A stretch of DNA of 64,000 nt from Streptococcus sp. LQJ-218 (GCF_003428885.1 NZ_QQRU01000007.1:78996-142995), one strand, 5' to 3'. Positions 14,741 to 23,877 are shown, counted from the first letter of the stretch. The notes: generated from the letters alone by a model not told the origin. Program-made: numbers and translations.

Positions 14741-14792
14741 TCCTCCCTTTTCCCCGTGCATAGTCTATGTAAGAAAAGGGAGGATTTTGTTT
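14741..14792 (+). terminator. Strong terminator between satA and satB
   Basis: TCCTCCCTTTTC (14741-14752) and GAAAAGGGAGGA (14773-14784) form a perfect 12-pair stem with a smaller CATAG/CTATG hairpin in the loop, followed by TTTTGTTT. It would end most transcripts after satA and so set a high binding-protein to permease ratio. Confidence 0.85.
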
Positions 14793-14922
14793 GAAATGTA
14801 AGGAACTGTCACGAAATTAAAATGAAGTTCTTGCATAAGTGAATCTTAAAAAATTTCATTTTGATTTTAAAACAGTTCAAGAAAATCCAAAATATTTTAT
14901 TTGTGAAAGAGAGGTGCCGACT

Positions 14923-15810
14923 GTGAAAGTCAATAAAATTCGTATGCGGGAAACAGTGATTTCCTACGCTTTCCTAGCACCAGTATTATTCTTCTTTGTC
15001 ATCTTTGTATTGGCTCCTATGATTATGGGATTCATTACAAGTTTCTTTAACTACTCAATGACTAAATTTGAGTTTGTGGGCTTGGACAACTACATTCGCA
15101 TGTTTAAAGACCCTGTCTTTATGAAGTCTTTGATTAATACTGTTATTCTGGTTATTGGATCGGTTCCGATTGTTGTGCTATTCTCACTCTTTGTAGCATC
15201 TCAGACTTATCATCAAAATGCCATTGCCAGATCCTTCTATCGTTTTGTCTTCTTTCTTCCTGTAGTAACAGGTAGTGTTGCCGTAACAGTTGTTTGGAAA
15301 TGGATCTACGATCCACTATCAGGAATTTTGAACTTTGTCCTTAAGTCAAGCAATATTATCAGCCAGAACATTTCTTGGCTGGGAGATAAAAACTGGGCTT
15401 TGATGGCGATTATGATTATCCTTTTGACTACATCTGTTGGTCAACCGATTATCCTTTATATCGCTGCTATGGGAAATATTGACAATTCATTGGTTGAAGC
15501 AGCGCGTGTTGACGGTGCGACTGAATTGCAAGTGTTCTGGAAGATTAAATGGCCTAGCCTTCTTCCAACAACACTTTACATCGCAATCATTACGACCATC
15601 AACTCATTCCAATGTTTCGCCTTGATTCAGCTCTTGACATCTGGTGGTCCAAACTATTCAACAAGTACACTGATGTACTACCTGTACGAAAAGGCCTTCC
15701 AATTGACAGAATACGGCTATGCCAACACCATCGGTGTCTTCTTGGCAGTTATGATCGCTATCGTAAGCTTTGTTCAATTTAAAGTACTTGGAAACGACGT
15801 AGAATACTAA
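14923..15810 (+). CDS. satB: Sialic acid ABC importer, permease 1
   Basis: An inner-membrane permease of the MalF type (BPD_transp_1), 295 residues with about six membrane helices and the EAA loop VEAARVDGATELQVFWKIKWP that docks the ATPase. The GTG at 14923 is chosen because gagaggtg lies upstream and the product matches the family N-terminus (MKVNKIRMRETVISYAFLAP). A longer reading from 14839 lacks a ribosome site. No ATPase is encoded in the locus, so a shared multi-sugar ATPase (MsmK type) elsewhere is likely. Confidence 0.92.
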   Translation: MKVNKIRMRETVISYAFLAPVLFFFVIFVLAPMIMGFITSFFNYSMTKFEFVGLDNYIRMFKDPVFMKSLINTVILVIGSVPIVVLFSLFVASQTYHQNAIARSFYRFVFFLPVVTGSVAVTVVWKWIYDPLSGILNFVLKSSNIISQNISWLGDKNWALMAIMIILLTTSVGQPIILYIAAMGNIDNSLVEAARVDGATELQVFWKIKWPSLLPTTLYIAIITTINSFQCFALIQLLTSGGPNYSTSTLMYYLYEKAFQLTEYGYANTIGVFLAVMIAIVSFVQFKVLGNDVEY

Positions 15811-15825
15811 AGAAAGGAGACAGCT

Positions 15826-16665
15826 ATGCAATCTACACAAAAGAAACCTTTAACAGCCTTCACTGTTATTTCAACTATTATCTTGCTCTTGTTGACCGTG
15901 CTGTTTATCTTTCCATTCTACTGGATTTTGACAGGTGCTTTCAAATCACAGCCTGATACCATTATGATTCCGCCACAGTGGTTCCCTAAAATGCCAACCA
16001 TGGAAAATTTCCAACAACTTATGGTGCAAAACCCTGCCTTGCAGTGGATGTGGAACTCAGTGTTTATTTCACTTGTAACTATGTTTTTGGTCTGTGCAAC
16101 TTCATCTCTAGCAGGTTATGTATTGGCTAAAAAACGTTTCTATGGTCAACGTATTCTTTTTGCAATCTTTATCGCTGCTATGGCGCTTCCAAAACAAGTT
16201 GTCCTTGTACCATTGGTACGTATCGTCAACTTCATGGGAATTCATGACACTCTTTGGGCAGTTATCTTGCCTTTGATTGGATGGCCATTCGGGGTTTTCC
16301 TCATGAAACAGTTCAGTGAGAATATCCCTACAGAGTTGCTTGAATCAGCTAAAATCGACGGTTGTGGTGAGATTCGTACCTTCTGGAGCGTAGCCTTCCC
16401 AATTGTGAAACCAGGATTTGCAGCCCTTGCAATCTTCACCTTCATCAATACTTGGAACGACTACTTCATGCAGTTAGTAATGTTGACTTCACGTCAAAAC
16501 TTGACCATCTCACTTGGGGTTGCGACCATGCAGGCTGAAATGGCAACCAACTATGGTTTGATCATGGCGGGTGCCGCTCTTGCAGCAGTTCCAATCGTAA
16601 CAGTCTTCCTTGTCTTCCAAAAATCCTTTACTCAAGGTATTACTATGGGAGCTGTTAAAGGATAA
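15826..16665 (+). CDS. satC: Sialic acid ABC importer, permease 2
   Basis: The MalG-type partner permease, 279 residues, with an N-terminal membrane helix (residues 14-35), about five further helices and the EAA loop ESAKIDGCGEIRTFWSVAFPI. A good site (aaaggagacagct) lies 15 bases after satB. Its TAA stop is the first part of the following BOX element, so that repeat inserted exactly at the gene end. Confidence 0.93.
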   Translation: MQSTQKKPLTAFTVISTIILLLLTVLFIFPFYWILTGAFKSQPDTIMIPPQWFPKMPTMENFQQLMVQNPALQWMWNSVFISLVTMFLVCATSSLAGYVLAKKRFYGQRILFAIFIAAMALPKQVVLVPLVRIVNFMGIHDTLWAVILPLIGWPFGVFLMKQFSENIPTELLESAKIDGCGEIRTFWSVAFPIVKPGFAALAIFTFINTWNDYFMQLVMLTSRQNLTISLGVATMQAEMATNYGLIMAGAALAAVPIVTVFLVFQKSFTQGITMGAVKG

Positions 16666-16771
16666 TACTCTGCGAAAATCGAATTTAAACTACGTCAGCG
16701 TTACCTTGCCATACTTAAGTATTGCCTGCGGTTAGCTTCCTAGTTTGCTCTTCAATTTTCATTGAGTATAA
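16664..16771 (+). repeat. BOX element (A-C form) after satC
   Basis: Starts ATACTCTGCGAAAATCG, overlapping the satC stop codon, and ends ATTTTCATTGAGTATA. Forward orientation, about 107 bp, no full boxB. Confidence 0.85.
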
Positions 16772-16786
16772 GAGAATATAGAGGTT

Positions 16787-16855
16787 ATAAGTGTCTACAA
16801 AATGTTTGGTATTTGCTTACCTTAGAGATTTTGTTAGACACTTATCAACTTACTT
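16787..16855. repeat. Long inverted repeat before the YhcH gene
   Basis: ATAAGTGTCTACAAAAT and ATTTTGTTAGACACTTAT pair over about 17 bases with one bulge, around a 33-base loop. No T-run follows. It could be a processed RNA structure, an operator or a remnant of a mobile element; no known family is assigned. Confidence 0.6.
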
Positions 16856-16893
16856 TATGATTTTAGTTAACTATCAGAAACGAAGGAAAGAGT

Positions 16894-17346
16894 ATGATTT
16901 TTGACGATTTGAAAAACATCACCTTTTACAAAGGAATTCATCCCAATCTAGACAGGGCTATCGACTATCTCTACCAGCATCGTAAGGATTCTTTCGAATT
17001 AGGAAAGTATGAGATTGATGGGGACAAGGTCTTTCTAGTTGTTCAGGAAAATGTCCTCAATCAAGCTGAAAATGACCAATTTGAACATCATCAGAACTAT
17101 GCTGACTTGCATTTGCTGGTAGAAGGACATGAATATTCGAGCTACGGTTCACGTATCAAAGACGAGGCAGTAGCATTCGACGAAGTAAGTGACATTGGCT
17201 TTGTTCATTGTCATGAACACTACCCACTCTTGTTGGGTTATCACAATTTTGCGATTTTCTTCCCAGGAGAACCACACCAGCCAAATGGCTATGCGGGTAT
17301 GGAAGAGAAGGTTCGCAAATATCTTTTTAAAATTTTGATTGATTAA
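16894..17346 (+). CDS. YhcH/YjgK/YiaL family protein (DUF386)
   Basis: A 150-residue cupin-like protein of the YhcH family, commonly encoded in sialic acid loci and thought to act on sialic acid anomers or related sugars; the reaction is not certain. Family features seen are an acidic middle with FEHHQNYADLHLLVEGHE and the metal-ligand-like HCHEHYPLLLGYHNFAIFFPGEPHQP near the C-terminus. Site gaaggaaagag. A DUF624 gene follows after 19 bases. Confidence 0.85.
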   Translation: MIFDDLKNITFYKGIHPNLDRAIDYLYQHRKDSFELGKYEIDGDKVFLVVQENVLNQAENDQFEHHQNYADLHLLVEGHEYSSYGSRIKDEAVAFDEVSDIGFVHCHEHYPLLLGYHNFAIFFPGEPHQPNGYAGMEEKVRKYLFKILID

Positions 17347-17365
17347 AAAATCAGGAGGAGTAAAT

Positions 17366-18010
17366 ATGGCACAAAAAGGAGTAAGCCTTATCAAGGCAGC
17401 ATTTGATACAGACAACTTTCTCATGCGTTTTAGTGAGAAGGTCTTGGATATCGTGACAGCCAATCTTCTTTTTGTCGTCTCTTGTTTACCCATCGTGACG
17501 ATTGGAGTGGCCAAAATTAGTCTCTACGAGACTATGTTTGAGATTAAGAAGAGCAGACGTGTGCCTGTCTTTAAAATCTATCTAAGAGCTTTCAAGCAAA
17601 ATCTGAAGCTCGGTCTTCAGTTAGGTCTGCTTGAGTTGGGTATCGTCTCATTAAGCCTTCTAGATCTCTATCTCTTCTGGGGTCAGACAGCTATGCCTTT
17701 TCAAATGGTAAAAGCTATTTGTCTAGGTATTCTTATCTTCCTCACTATCCTGATGTTGGCTAGCTATCCCATCGCTGCACGCTATGATTTGACTTGGAAA
17801 GAAGTGCTAAAAAAAGGACTTATCTTGGCAAGTTTTAACTTTCCTTGGTTCTTCCTCATGTTAGTTATTCTCTTTCTCATTGTGATGGTTCTTTATCTGT
17901 CCGCCTTCAGTTTACTTTTAGGTGGCTCAGCCTTCCTGCTTTTTGGGTTTGGGCTCTTGGTCTTTATCCAGACTGGATTGATGGAGAAAATTTTCGCAAA
18001 ATACCAATAG
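17366..18010 (+). CDS. DUF624 (YesL-like) membrane protein
   Basis: 214 residues with about five hydrophobic segments and the N-terminal pattern RFSEKVLDIVTANLLFVVSCLPIVTIG typical of DUF624. The start at 17366 follows aggaggag; an ATG at 17339 overlaps the upstream gene and has no site. Members are often encoded beside carbohydrate ABC importers, but no biochemical role is established. It probably ends the importer transcription unit. Confidence 0.82.
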   Translation: MAQKGVSLIKAAFDTDNFLMRFSEKVLDIVTANLLFVVSCLPIVTIGVAKISLYETMFEIKKSRRVPVFKIYLRAFKQNLKLGLQLGLLELGIVSLSLLDLYLFWGQTAMPFQMVKAICLGILIFLTILMLASYPIAARYDLTWKEVLKKGLILASFNFPWFFLMLVILFLIVMVLYLSAFSLLLGGSAFLLFGFGLLVFIQTGLMEKIFAKYQ

Positions 18011-18021
18011 GATGGCTTGTT

Positions 18022-18122
18022 TCTGAAACGACTTTCAAGCTATAAACATTTCAAAATTCATATCGAAACTAAAATCTAAGTGTACACAAGATATTGAAAG
18101 CGTTTTTCACAAGGTGTATACT
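18022..18122 (+). promoter_or_regulatory. Sialic acid promoter module before the lyase gene
   Basis: TCTGAAACGACTTTCAAG from 18022; GAAACTAAAATCTA at offset 43 (18065); -35 TTGAAA at 18094-18099; -10 TATACT at 18117-18122 with a 17-base spacer. All offsets equal those of the nanE promoter, although the sequence between the motifs differs. Confidence 0.75.
18095..18108 (+). promoter_or_regulatory. cre site overlapping the lyase -35 box
   Basis: TGAAAGCGTTTTTC fits the catabolite-responsive element and overlaps the -35 box exactly as at nanE. Confidence 0.7.
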
Positions 18123-18182
18123 AAACACGTAAAGAATAAAACCTGCTTTTAGCAGAAAAAAAGAAAATTTAGGAGAAAATCT

Positions 18183-19100
18183 ATGTCAGATTTAAAAAAA
18201 TACGAAGGTGTCATTCCAGCCTTCTACGCATGTTATGATGATCAAGGAGAAGTCAGTCCAGAGCGTACGCGTGCCTTGGTTCAATACTTCATTGATAAAG
18301 GTGTTCAAGGTCTTTATGTCAATGGTTCTTCTGGTGAATGTATCTACCAAAGCGTTGAAGACCGCAAGTTAATCTTGGAAGAAGTCATGGCAGTTGCCAA
18401 AGGTAAATTGACCATTATCGCTCATGTTGCTTGCAATAATACTAAAGATAGTATGGAACTTGCCCGTCATGCTGAAAGCTTGGGTGCAGATGCTATTGCA
18501 ACGATTCCGCCAATTTATTTCCGCTTGCCAGAATACTCAGTTGCAAAATATTGGAACGATATCAGTTCTGCAGCTCCAAATACAGACTACGTGATTTATA
18601 ACATTCCTCAATTAGCAGGGGTTGCTTTGACTCCAAGTCTCTATACTGAAATGTTGAAAAATCCACGTGTTATCGGTGTTAAGAACTCTTCTATGCCAGT
18701 TCAAGATATCCAAACCTTTGTGAGCCTTGGTGGCGAAGACCATATCGTCTTCAACGGTCCAGATGAACAGTTCTTAGGTGGTCGTCTCATGGGAGCTAAA
18801 GCTGGTATCGGTGGTACATATGGTGCGATGCCAGAACTCTTCTTGAAACTCAACCAATTGATTGCTGATAAAGACTTAGAAACAGCGCGTGAATTACAAT
18901 ACGCCATCAACGCAATCATCGGTAAACTCACTGCTGCACATGGAAATATGTATGGTGTCATTAAAGAAGTCTTGAAGATCAATGAAGGTTTGAACATTGG
19001 TTCTGTTCGTTCACCATTAACACCAGTGACTGCAGAAGATCGTCCAGTTGTAGAAGCAGCTGCAGCCTTGATTCGTGAAACCAAGGAGCGCTTCCTCTAA
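18183..19100 (+). CDS. nanA: N-acetylneuraminate lyase
   Basis: A DapA-family aldolase that splits N-acetylneuraminate into pyruvate and N-acetylmannosamine. 305 residues. The pyruvate-binding GSSGE motif lies near residue 47, the catalytic Tyr is in YVIYNIPQLAG, and the Schiff-base Lys is K167 in VIGVKNSS. A clear site (ttaggag) is present. It forms an operon with the ROK kinase (17 bases apart) under the shared promoter module. The symbol nanA is also used for the unrelated sialidase gene in this locus. Confidence 0.94.
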   Translation: MSDLKKYEGVIPAFYACYDDQGEVSPERTRALVQYFIDKGVQGLYVNGSSGECIYQSVEDRKLILEEVMAVAKGKLTIIAHVACNNTKDSMELARHAESLGADAIATIPPIYFRLPEYSVAKYWNDISSAAPNTDYVIYNIPQLAGVALTPSLYTEMLKNPRVIGVKNSSMPVQDIQTFVSLGGEDHIVFNGPDEQFLGGRLMGAKAGIGGTYGAMPELFLKLNQLIADKDLETARELQYAINAIIGKLTAAHGNMYGVIKEVLKINEGLNIGSVRSPLTPVTAEDRPVVEAAAALIRETKERFL

Positions 19101-19117
19101 TCCATAAGGAGGTATTT

Positions 19118-20002
19118 ATGACACACTACGTTGCAATTGATATCGGTGGAACCAACATCAAATATGGTTTGATTGACCAAGAAGGTCAACTTGTTGAATC
19201 GCATGAAATGCCAACAGAGGCGCATAAGGGTGGACCCCATATCTTACAAAAAACCAAAGATATCGTAGCTAGCTATTTAGAAAAAGGCCCAGTAGCAGGT
19301 GTTGCTATTTCTTCTGCAGGAATGGTGGATCCAGATAAGGGTGAGATTTTCTATGCTGGGCCTCAGATTCCCAACTATGCAGGAACTCAGTTCAAGAAGG
19401 AAATCGAGACTAGCTTTACGATTCCTTGTGAAATTGAAAATGATGTCAACTGTGCAGGTCTGGCTGAGGCAGTGTCTGGTTCAGGCAAGGGAGCGAGTGT
19501 GATACTTTGCTTGACCATTGGAACCGGTATCGGTGGTTGCTTGATTATGGATGGGAAAGTCTTCCATGGTTTTAGCAATTCAGCCTGCGAAGTCGGTTAT
19601 ATGCATATGCAGGATGGAGCGTTCCAAGACTTGGCCTCTACAACAGCCTTGGTGGAGTATGTAGCAGCAGGTCATGGAGATCCAGTTGACCAGTGGAATG
19701 GCCGACGCATCTTTAAGGAAGCCACCGAAGGCAATAAGATTTGCATGGCTGGTATTGACCGCATGGTAGACTATCTAGGAAAAGGTCTGGCAAATATTTG
19801 CTATGTAGCCAATCCAGAAGTAGTCATTCTCGGTGGTGGTATCATGGGACAAGAGGCTATTCTCAAGCCTAAAATTCGAAAAGCTTTGAAAGATGCTTTG
19901 GTACTAAGCCTGGCAGATAAGACGAGATTAGAATTTGCCCATCACCAAAATACAGCAGGTATGTTGGGTGCCTACTATCATTTCAAAACAAAACAATCCT
20001 AG
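19118..20002 (+). CDS. nanK: ROK-family N-acetylmannosamine kinase (likely)
   Basis: 294 residues with the N-terminal phosphate loop DIGGTNIKYGL, DVNCAGLAEA, LTIGTGIGGCLI and the C-terminal VILGGGIM of ROK sugar kinases. Placed after the lyase, it most likely makes ManNAc-6-P for NanE. The usual ROK zinc motif (CxCGxxGCxE) is missing: the region reads CEVGYMHMQDGAFQDLAS. A site aaggagg precedes the start. The TAG stop lies inside a terminator shared with convergent nanR. Confidence 0.85.
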   Translation: MTHYVAIDIGGTNIKYGLIDQEGQLVESHEMPTEAHKGGPHILQKTKDIVASYLEKGPVAGVAISSAGMVDPDKGEIFYAGPQIPNYAGTQFKKEIETSFTIPCEIENDVNCAGLAEAVSGSGKGASVILCLTIGTGIGGCLIMDGKVFHGFSNSACEVGYMHMQDGAFQDLASTTALVEYVAAGHGDPVDQWNGRRIFKEATEGNKICMAGIDRMVDYLGKGLANICYVANPEVVILGGGIMGQEAILKPKIRKALKDALVLSLADKTRLEFAHHQNTAGMLGAYYHFKTKQS

Positions 20003-20028
20003 TTTGGCTCTGCCAAACTAGGATTTTC
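19995..20028. terminator. Bidirectional terminator shared by nanK and nanR
   Basis: AATCCTAGTTTGGC (19995-20008) and GCCAAACTAGGATT (20012-20025) form a perfect 14-pair stem with a three-base loop, T-rich on the right and A-rich on the left. Both stop codons (nanK 20000-20002, nanR 20018-20020) lie in opposite arms. Confidence 0.9.
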
Positions 20029-20869
20029 TTACACGTTTTTGTCTACGATAACCGTTGAGTTTTTTATTTTCCCAGTAGCTATTAAAGATTTTCTCCTTGC
20101 TTTCACGATTGATTTCCAAAAAATAGGCATAAATCAAATCGATAAAGAAGAGCATAGGAAGCTGAGCGGATATACGTTGGATGTAGGAGGATTGGCTGTG
20201 ACTGGCTACAAGGACAGTCTCTGTATAGGCCTGACTATCTTTGTTGGGAACACTTGTAAAGAGTACAGTCCTTGCTCCCATCTCCTTAGCGTCTAATAGA
20301 CTATCTAAAATAGAAGGAGTTGAGCCAGAAAGTGAGAAACCGAGTACGAGACAATTCTCATCCATAATACTGGTTGTCCAAGCAAAGCCGTCTTGGTCAG
20401 TCAAGGCCTCGCAGACCACACCTAGACGCATGAAGCGTAATTTCATTTCACGAGCTACGAGGCCAGAACTCCCTGTTCCGAAGAAGTAGACACGCTCAGC
20501 ATCTTCGATTAACTGGGCGATTCGCTCCAGTTGTTCTTCGTCAATCAAGTCCTGTGTTTGTTCTCTCATATTGCTATAACTTCTGAGGACTCGTTTTGTC
20601 AGTGGACTGTGCTTGTGAGAATGGGTGTCTTGTTTCTCTGCTTGGTGTTGGTATTGGAAAATAAATTCTCGATAGCCTGTAAAACCGCACTTTTTAGCAA
20701 AGCGGGTCAGAGCAGCTTGCGAGATATGTAATTTTTGAGTGACTTGCTGGGATGATAAATCATCTACAATGGTTTCAGCTTGCAAAAAATAGCGAGCGAT
20801 TTCTTGCTCTAAATCTGTCATTTCTTCGAAGTGGGAATCAATGAGGGTTGCTATATCTGGTTTATCCAT
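20018..20869 (-). CDS. nanR: RpiR-family regulator of sialic acid genes
   Basis: 283 residues. The N-terminal helix-turn-helix (SSQQVTQKLHISQAALTRFAKKCGFTGYREF, about 38-70) is of the RpiR type. The C-terminal SIS sugar-phosphate domain (YFFGTGSSGLVAREM and GFSLSGSTPSILDSL) probably senses a pathway phosphosugar. It faces nanK convergently. The four shared promoter modules in the locus are its most likely targets. Whether it activates or represses cannot be read from the sequence; in pneumococcus it is described, as I recall, as an activator. Confidence 0.87.
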   Translation of the reverse strand: MDKPDIATLIDSHFEEMTDLEQEIARYFLQAETIVDDLSSQQVTQKLHISQAALTRFAKKCGFTGYREFIFQYQHQAEKQDTHSHKHSPLTKRVLRSYSNMREQTQDLIDEEQLERIAQLIEDAERVYFFGTGSSGLVAREMKLRFMRLGVVCEALTDQDGFAWTTSIMDENCLVLGFSLSGSTPSILDSLLDAKEMGARTVLFTSVPNKDSQAYTETVLVASHSQSSYIQRISAQLPMLFFIDLIYAYFLEINRESKEKIFNSYWENKKLNGYRRQKRVRKS

Positions 20870-21029
20870 AGGGAAGGCTCCTTTAAATGAGTCGTATTGG
20901 AAAAAGGATAGATTATTGAACTTTTACATTCATTATAACATATAATATAGGGATGGATAAATAAAAACGTATTTTCCCGTAAAAAGGAAAAAAAGCTTTT
21001 TCCTTTTCCATAATTTTCTTCTCAAATTG

Positions 21030-21038
21030 TGGTACAAT
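21030..21038 (+). promoter_or_regulatory. Extended -10 promoter before pbp2b
   Basis: TGG followed by TACAAT (21033-21038) is an extended -10 without a clear -35. It lies upstream of the BOX, so the transcript would carry the whole repeat in its leader. Confidence 0.5.
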
Positions 21039-21056
21039 TAAGAGTAAGATTTTAAT

Positions 21057-21163
21057 TATACTCTTCGAAAATCCAATTCAAACTGCGTCAGCGTCGCCTT
21101 GCCGTACTCAAGTACAGCCTGCGGCTAGCTTCCTAGTTTGCTCTTTGATTTTCATTGAGTATT
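21057..21163 (+). repeat. BOX element (A-C form) in the pbp2b leader
   Basis: ATACTCTTCGAAAATCC to ATTTTCATTGAGTATTA, forward orientation, about 107 bp. Its right end lies 20 bases before the pbp2b start. Confidence 0.87.
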
Positions 21164-21182
21164 AGAAATGAGACTGATTTGT

Positions 21183-23225
21183 ATGAGAAAGTTTGATAGC
21201 CATTCAATTCCAATTCGGCTTAATTTATTGTTTTCGATTGTCATTTTACTCTTTATGGCTATTATTGGTCGCCTGCTTTATATGCAGGTTTTGAACAAGG
21301 ATTTTTATGAGACAAAATTAGCATCTGCTAGTAAAACAAAGGTGACCACGAGTTCAGCTCGAGGCGAAATTTATGATGCCAGCGGTAAGCCTTTGGTTGA
21401 AAATACTGTGAAACAAGTTGTTTCCTTTACTCGAAACAACAAAATGACGGCTGCAGATTTGAAAGAAGCAGCCAAGAAGTTGCTAACCTATGTGGGAGTT
21501 TCTTCACCAACATTGACGGATAGACAGTTGGTAGACTATTACTTAGCAGATCAAACTGTCTATAAGAAAGCTGTGGAAAGCTTACCACGTGAGAAGCGCC
21601 TTGATTCTGATGGGAATCAATTATCTGAATCCGAGGTTTACAATAATACCGTTGAAAGTATCGATCCAAGTCAATTGACCTACTCGGATGACGAAAAGAA
21701 AGAAATTTACCTCTTTAGCCAACTCAATGCAGTTGGAAATTTTGCGACTGGGACCATAGCGACAGAGTCCTTGACAGATACTCAGATTGCTTTGATAGCT
21801 TCTGCTTCTAAGAATTTACCTGGCATCAGTATTTCAACCTCGTGGGATCGAAAAATCCTAGATACTTCACTTTCGTCTATAGTAGGAAGTGTATCCAGTG
21901 AAAAAGCTGGTCTTCCAGCTGAAGAAGCAGATGCTTATATCAAAAAGGGTTATTCTCTAAATGACCGTGTTGGAACCTCTTATCTAGAAAAACAATATGA
22001 AGAAACCTTGCAAGGAAAACGCTCGGTGAAAGAAATCCATCTAGACAAGTATGGCAACATGGAGAGTGTCGAAAATATCGAAGACGGTACCAAAGGGAAT
22101 AATATTAAACTGACTATTGATTTATCCTTCCAAGATAGCGTGGACAATCTGCTTAAGAGTTATTTCAATTCCGAACTGGGAAATGGAGGAGCCAAGTATT
22201 CAGAGGGGGTGTATGCAGTCGCCCTTAACCCAAAAACAGGTGCGGTTTTGTCTATGTCAGGAATCAAACATGACCTGAAAACGGGTGAATTAACGACAGA
22301 TTCCTTGGGCACTGTGACCAACGTCTTTGTACCAGGTTCGGTCGTTAAGGCTGCAACTATCAGCTCTGGTTGGGAAAATGGTGTTCTATCAGGAAACCAA
22401 ACCTTAACAGATCAGCCTATTGTCTTCCAAGGTTCAGCTCCAATTAACTCTTGGTATACATTGGCATATGGATCTTTTCCTATTACAGCTGTGGAAGCTT
22501 TGGAGTATTCATCTAATACTTACATGGTTCAAACTGCTCTTGGAATTATGGGGCAGACCTACCAACCCAATATGACAGTTGCCACAGGCCAATTAGAGGC
22601 TGCCATGGGTAAATTACGTTCGACCTTTGGAGAATATGGACTTGGAGCTTCGACTGGAATCGATCTTCCAGATGAATCGACAGGATTTACACCAAAAGAA
22701 TTTGATTTAGCCAACTATATTAATAACGCTTTTGGCCAGTTTGATAACTACACACCGATGCAATTAGCTCAGTATGTCGCTACTATTGCAAATAATGGAG
22801 TTCGTCTAGCTCCTCACATTGTGGAGGGGATTTATGGAAATAATGAACAAGGTGGCTTAGGCAATCTGCTTCAAGAGACGACTAGCAAAGAAATGAATAA
22901 GATTAATATTTCAGAGTCAGATATGTCGATTCTCCAACAAGGATTTTATCAAGTTTCACATGGCGGTAGTGCTTTGACAACAGGTCGTGCTTTTTCAAAT
23001 GGTGCAGCTGTTTCTATTAGTGGAAAAACGGGTACAGCCGAAAGCTATGTGGCAGATGGTCAGCAAGCAACCAATACCAATGCGGTGGCCTATGCCCCAT
23101 CTGATAATCCCCAAATCGCTGTTGCAGTGGTCTTTCCTCATAATACCAATCTAACAAATGGTGTAGGACCTTCCATTGCGCGTGACATTATCAATCTGTA
23201 TCAAAAATACCATCCAATGAACTAG
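21183..23225 (+). CDS. pbp2b: Penicillin-binding protein 2b (transpeptidase)
   Basis: A class B PBP, the monofunctional transpeptidase for peripheral peptidoglycan growth. From the chosen start [13 protein letters not shown] there are 680 residues: one membrane anchor (about 12-34), a dimerisation/pedestal domain, and a transpeptidase domain with SVVK (nucleophile S386), SSN (443-445) and KTG (615-617). Thr446 is present, so the classical T446A resistance change is absent. A second ATG five codons upstream (21168) is possible; neither has a good ribosome site. recR follows after 10 bases. Confidence 0.96.
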   Translation: MRKFDSHSIPIRLNLLFSIVILLFMAIIGRLLYMQVLNKDFYETKLASASKTKVTTSSARGEIYDASGKPLVENTVKQVVSFTRNNKMTAADLKEAAKKLLTYVGVSSPTLTDRQLVDYYLADQTVYKKAVESLPREKRLDSDGNQLSESEVYNNTVESIDPSQLTYSDDEKKEIYLFSQLNAVGNFATGTIATESLTDTQIALIASASKNLPGISISTSWDRKILDTSLSSIVGSVSSEKAGLPAEEADAYIKKGYSLNDRVGTSYLEKQYEETLQGKRSVKEIHLDKYGNMESVENIEDGTKGNNIKLTIDLSFQDSVDNLLKSYFNSELGNGGAKYSEGVYAVALNPKTGAVLSMSGIKHDLKTGELTTDSLGTVTNVFVPGSVVKAATISSGWENGVLSGNQTLTDQPIVFQGSAPINSWYTLAYGSFPITAVEALEYSSNTYMVQTALGIMGQTYQPNMTVATGQLEAAMGKLRSTFGEYGLGASTGIDLPDESTGFTPKEFDLANYINNAFGQFDNYTPMQLAQYVATIANNGVRLAPHIVEGIYGNNEQGGLGNLLQETTSKEMNKINISESDMSILQQGFYQVSHGGSALTTGRAFSNGAAVSISGKTGTAESYVADGQQATNTNAVAYAPSDNPQIAVAVVFPHNTNLTNGVGPSIARDIINLYQKYHPMN

Positions 23226-23235
23226 AAAGGAACAT

Positions 23236-23832
23236 ATGCTTTATCCAACACCTATTGCTAAGCTGATTGATAGTTATTCCAAGTTACCAGGTATCGGGAT
23301 TAAGACGGCTACGCGTCTGGCCTTTTATACCATTGGAATGTCTGATGACGATGTCAATGAATTTGCCAAAAACCTCCTTTCTGCCAAGAGAGAGCTGACC
23401 TATTGTTCCATCTGCGGTCGCTTGACTGATGACGATCCTTGCTCTATCTGTACCGATCCGACTCGTGACCAGACGACGATTTTAGTTCTCGAAGATAGTC
23501 GCGATGTGGCAGCCATGGAGAATATCCAAGAATACCATGGACTCTACCATGTCTTGCATGGACTCATTTCTCCCATGAATGGTATCAGTCCAGATGATAT
23601 CAATCTTAAGAGTCTCATGACTCGTCTGATGGATAGTGAAGTTTCAGAAGTAATCGTAGCGACCAATGCTACAGCAGATGGTGAAGCGACATCCATGTAT
23701 CTTTCTCGCTTGCTCAAGCCGGCTGGTATCAAGGTTACGCGTCTAGCACGAGGTCTCGCCGTGGGAGCGGACATTGAGTATGCGGATGAAGTTACACTCC
23801 TAAGAGCTATTGAAAATCGAACAGAGTTGTAA
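23236..23832 (+). CDS. recR: Recombination mediator RecR
   Basis: Works with RecO and RecF in loading RecA at gaps. At 198 residues it has the full family length: a helix-hairpin-helix ([15 protein letters not shown]), a four-cysteine zinc motif ([16 protein letters not shown]) and a Toprim domain ([29 protein letters not shown]). Site aaaggaaca. It is co-transcribed with pbp2b and followed by a terminator. Confidence 0.96.
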   Translation: MLYPTPIAKLIDSYSKLPGIGIKTATRLAFYTIGMSDDDVNEFAKNLLSAKRELTYCSICGRLTDDDPCSICTDPTRDQTTILVLEDSRDVAAMENIQEYHGLYHVLHGLISPMNGISPDDINLKSLMTRLMDSEVSEVIVATNATADGEATSMYLSRLLKPAGIKVTRLARGLAVGADIEYADEVTLLRAIENRTEL

Positions 23833-23877
23833 GTGTAGACAAAGGAACACACTCAATTCGTTCATACAAAAATAAGG

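Noticed and set aside
14839..14922. GTG at 14839 as the satB start
   Set aside because: No ribosome site, and the extra 28 residues do not fit a permease N-terminus; GTG 14923 has gagaggtg.
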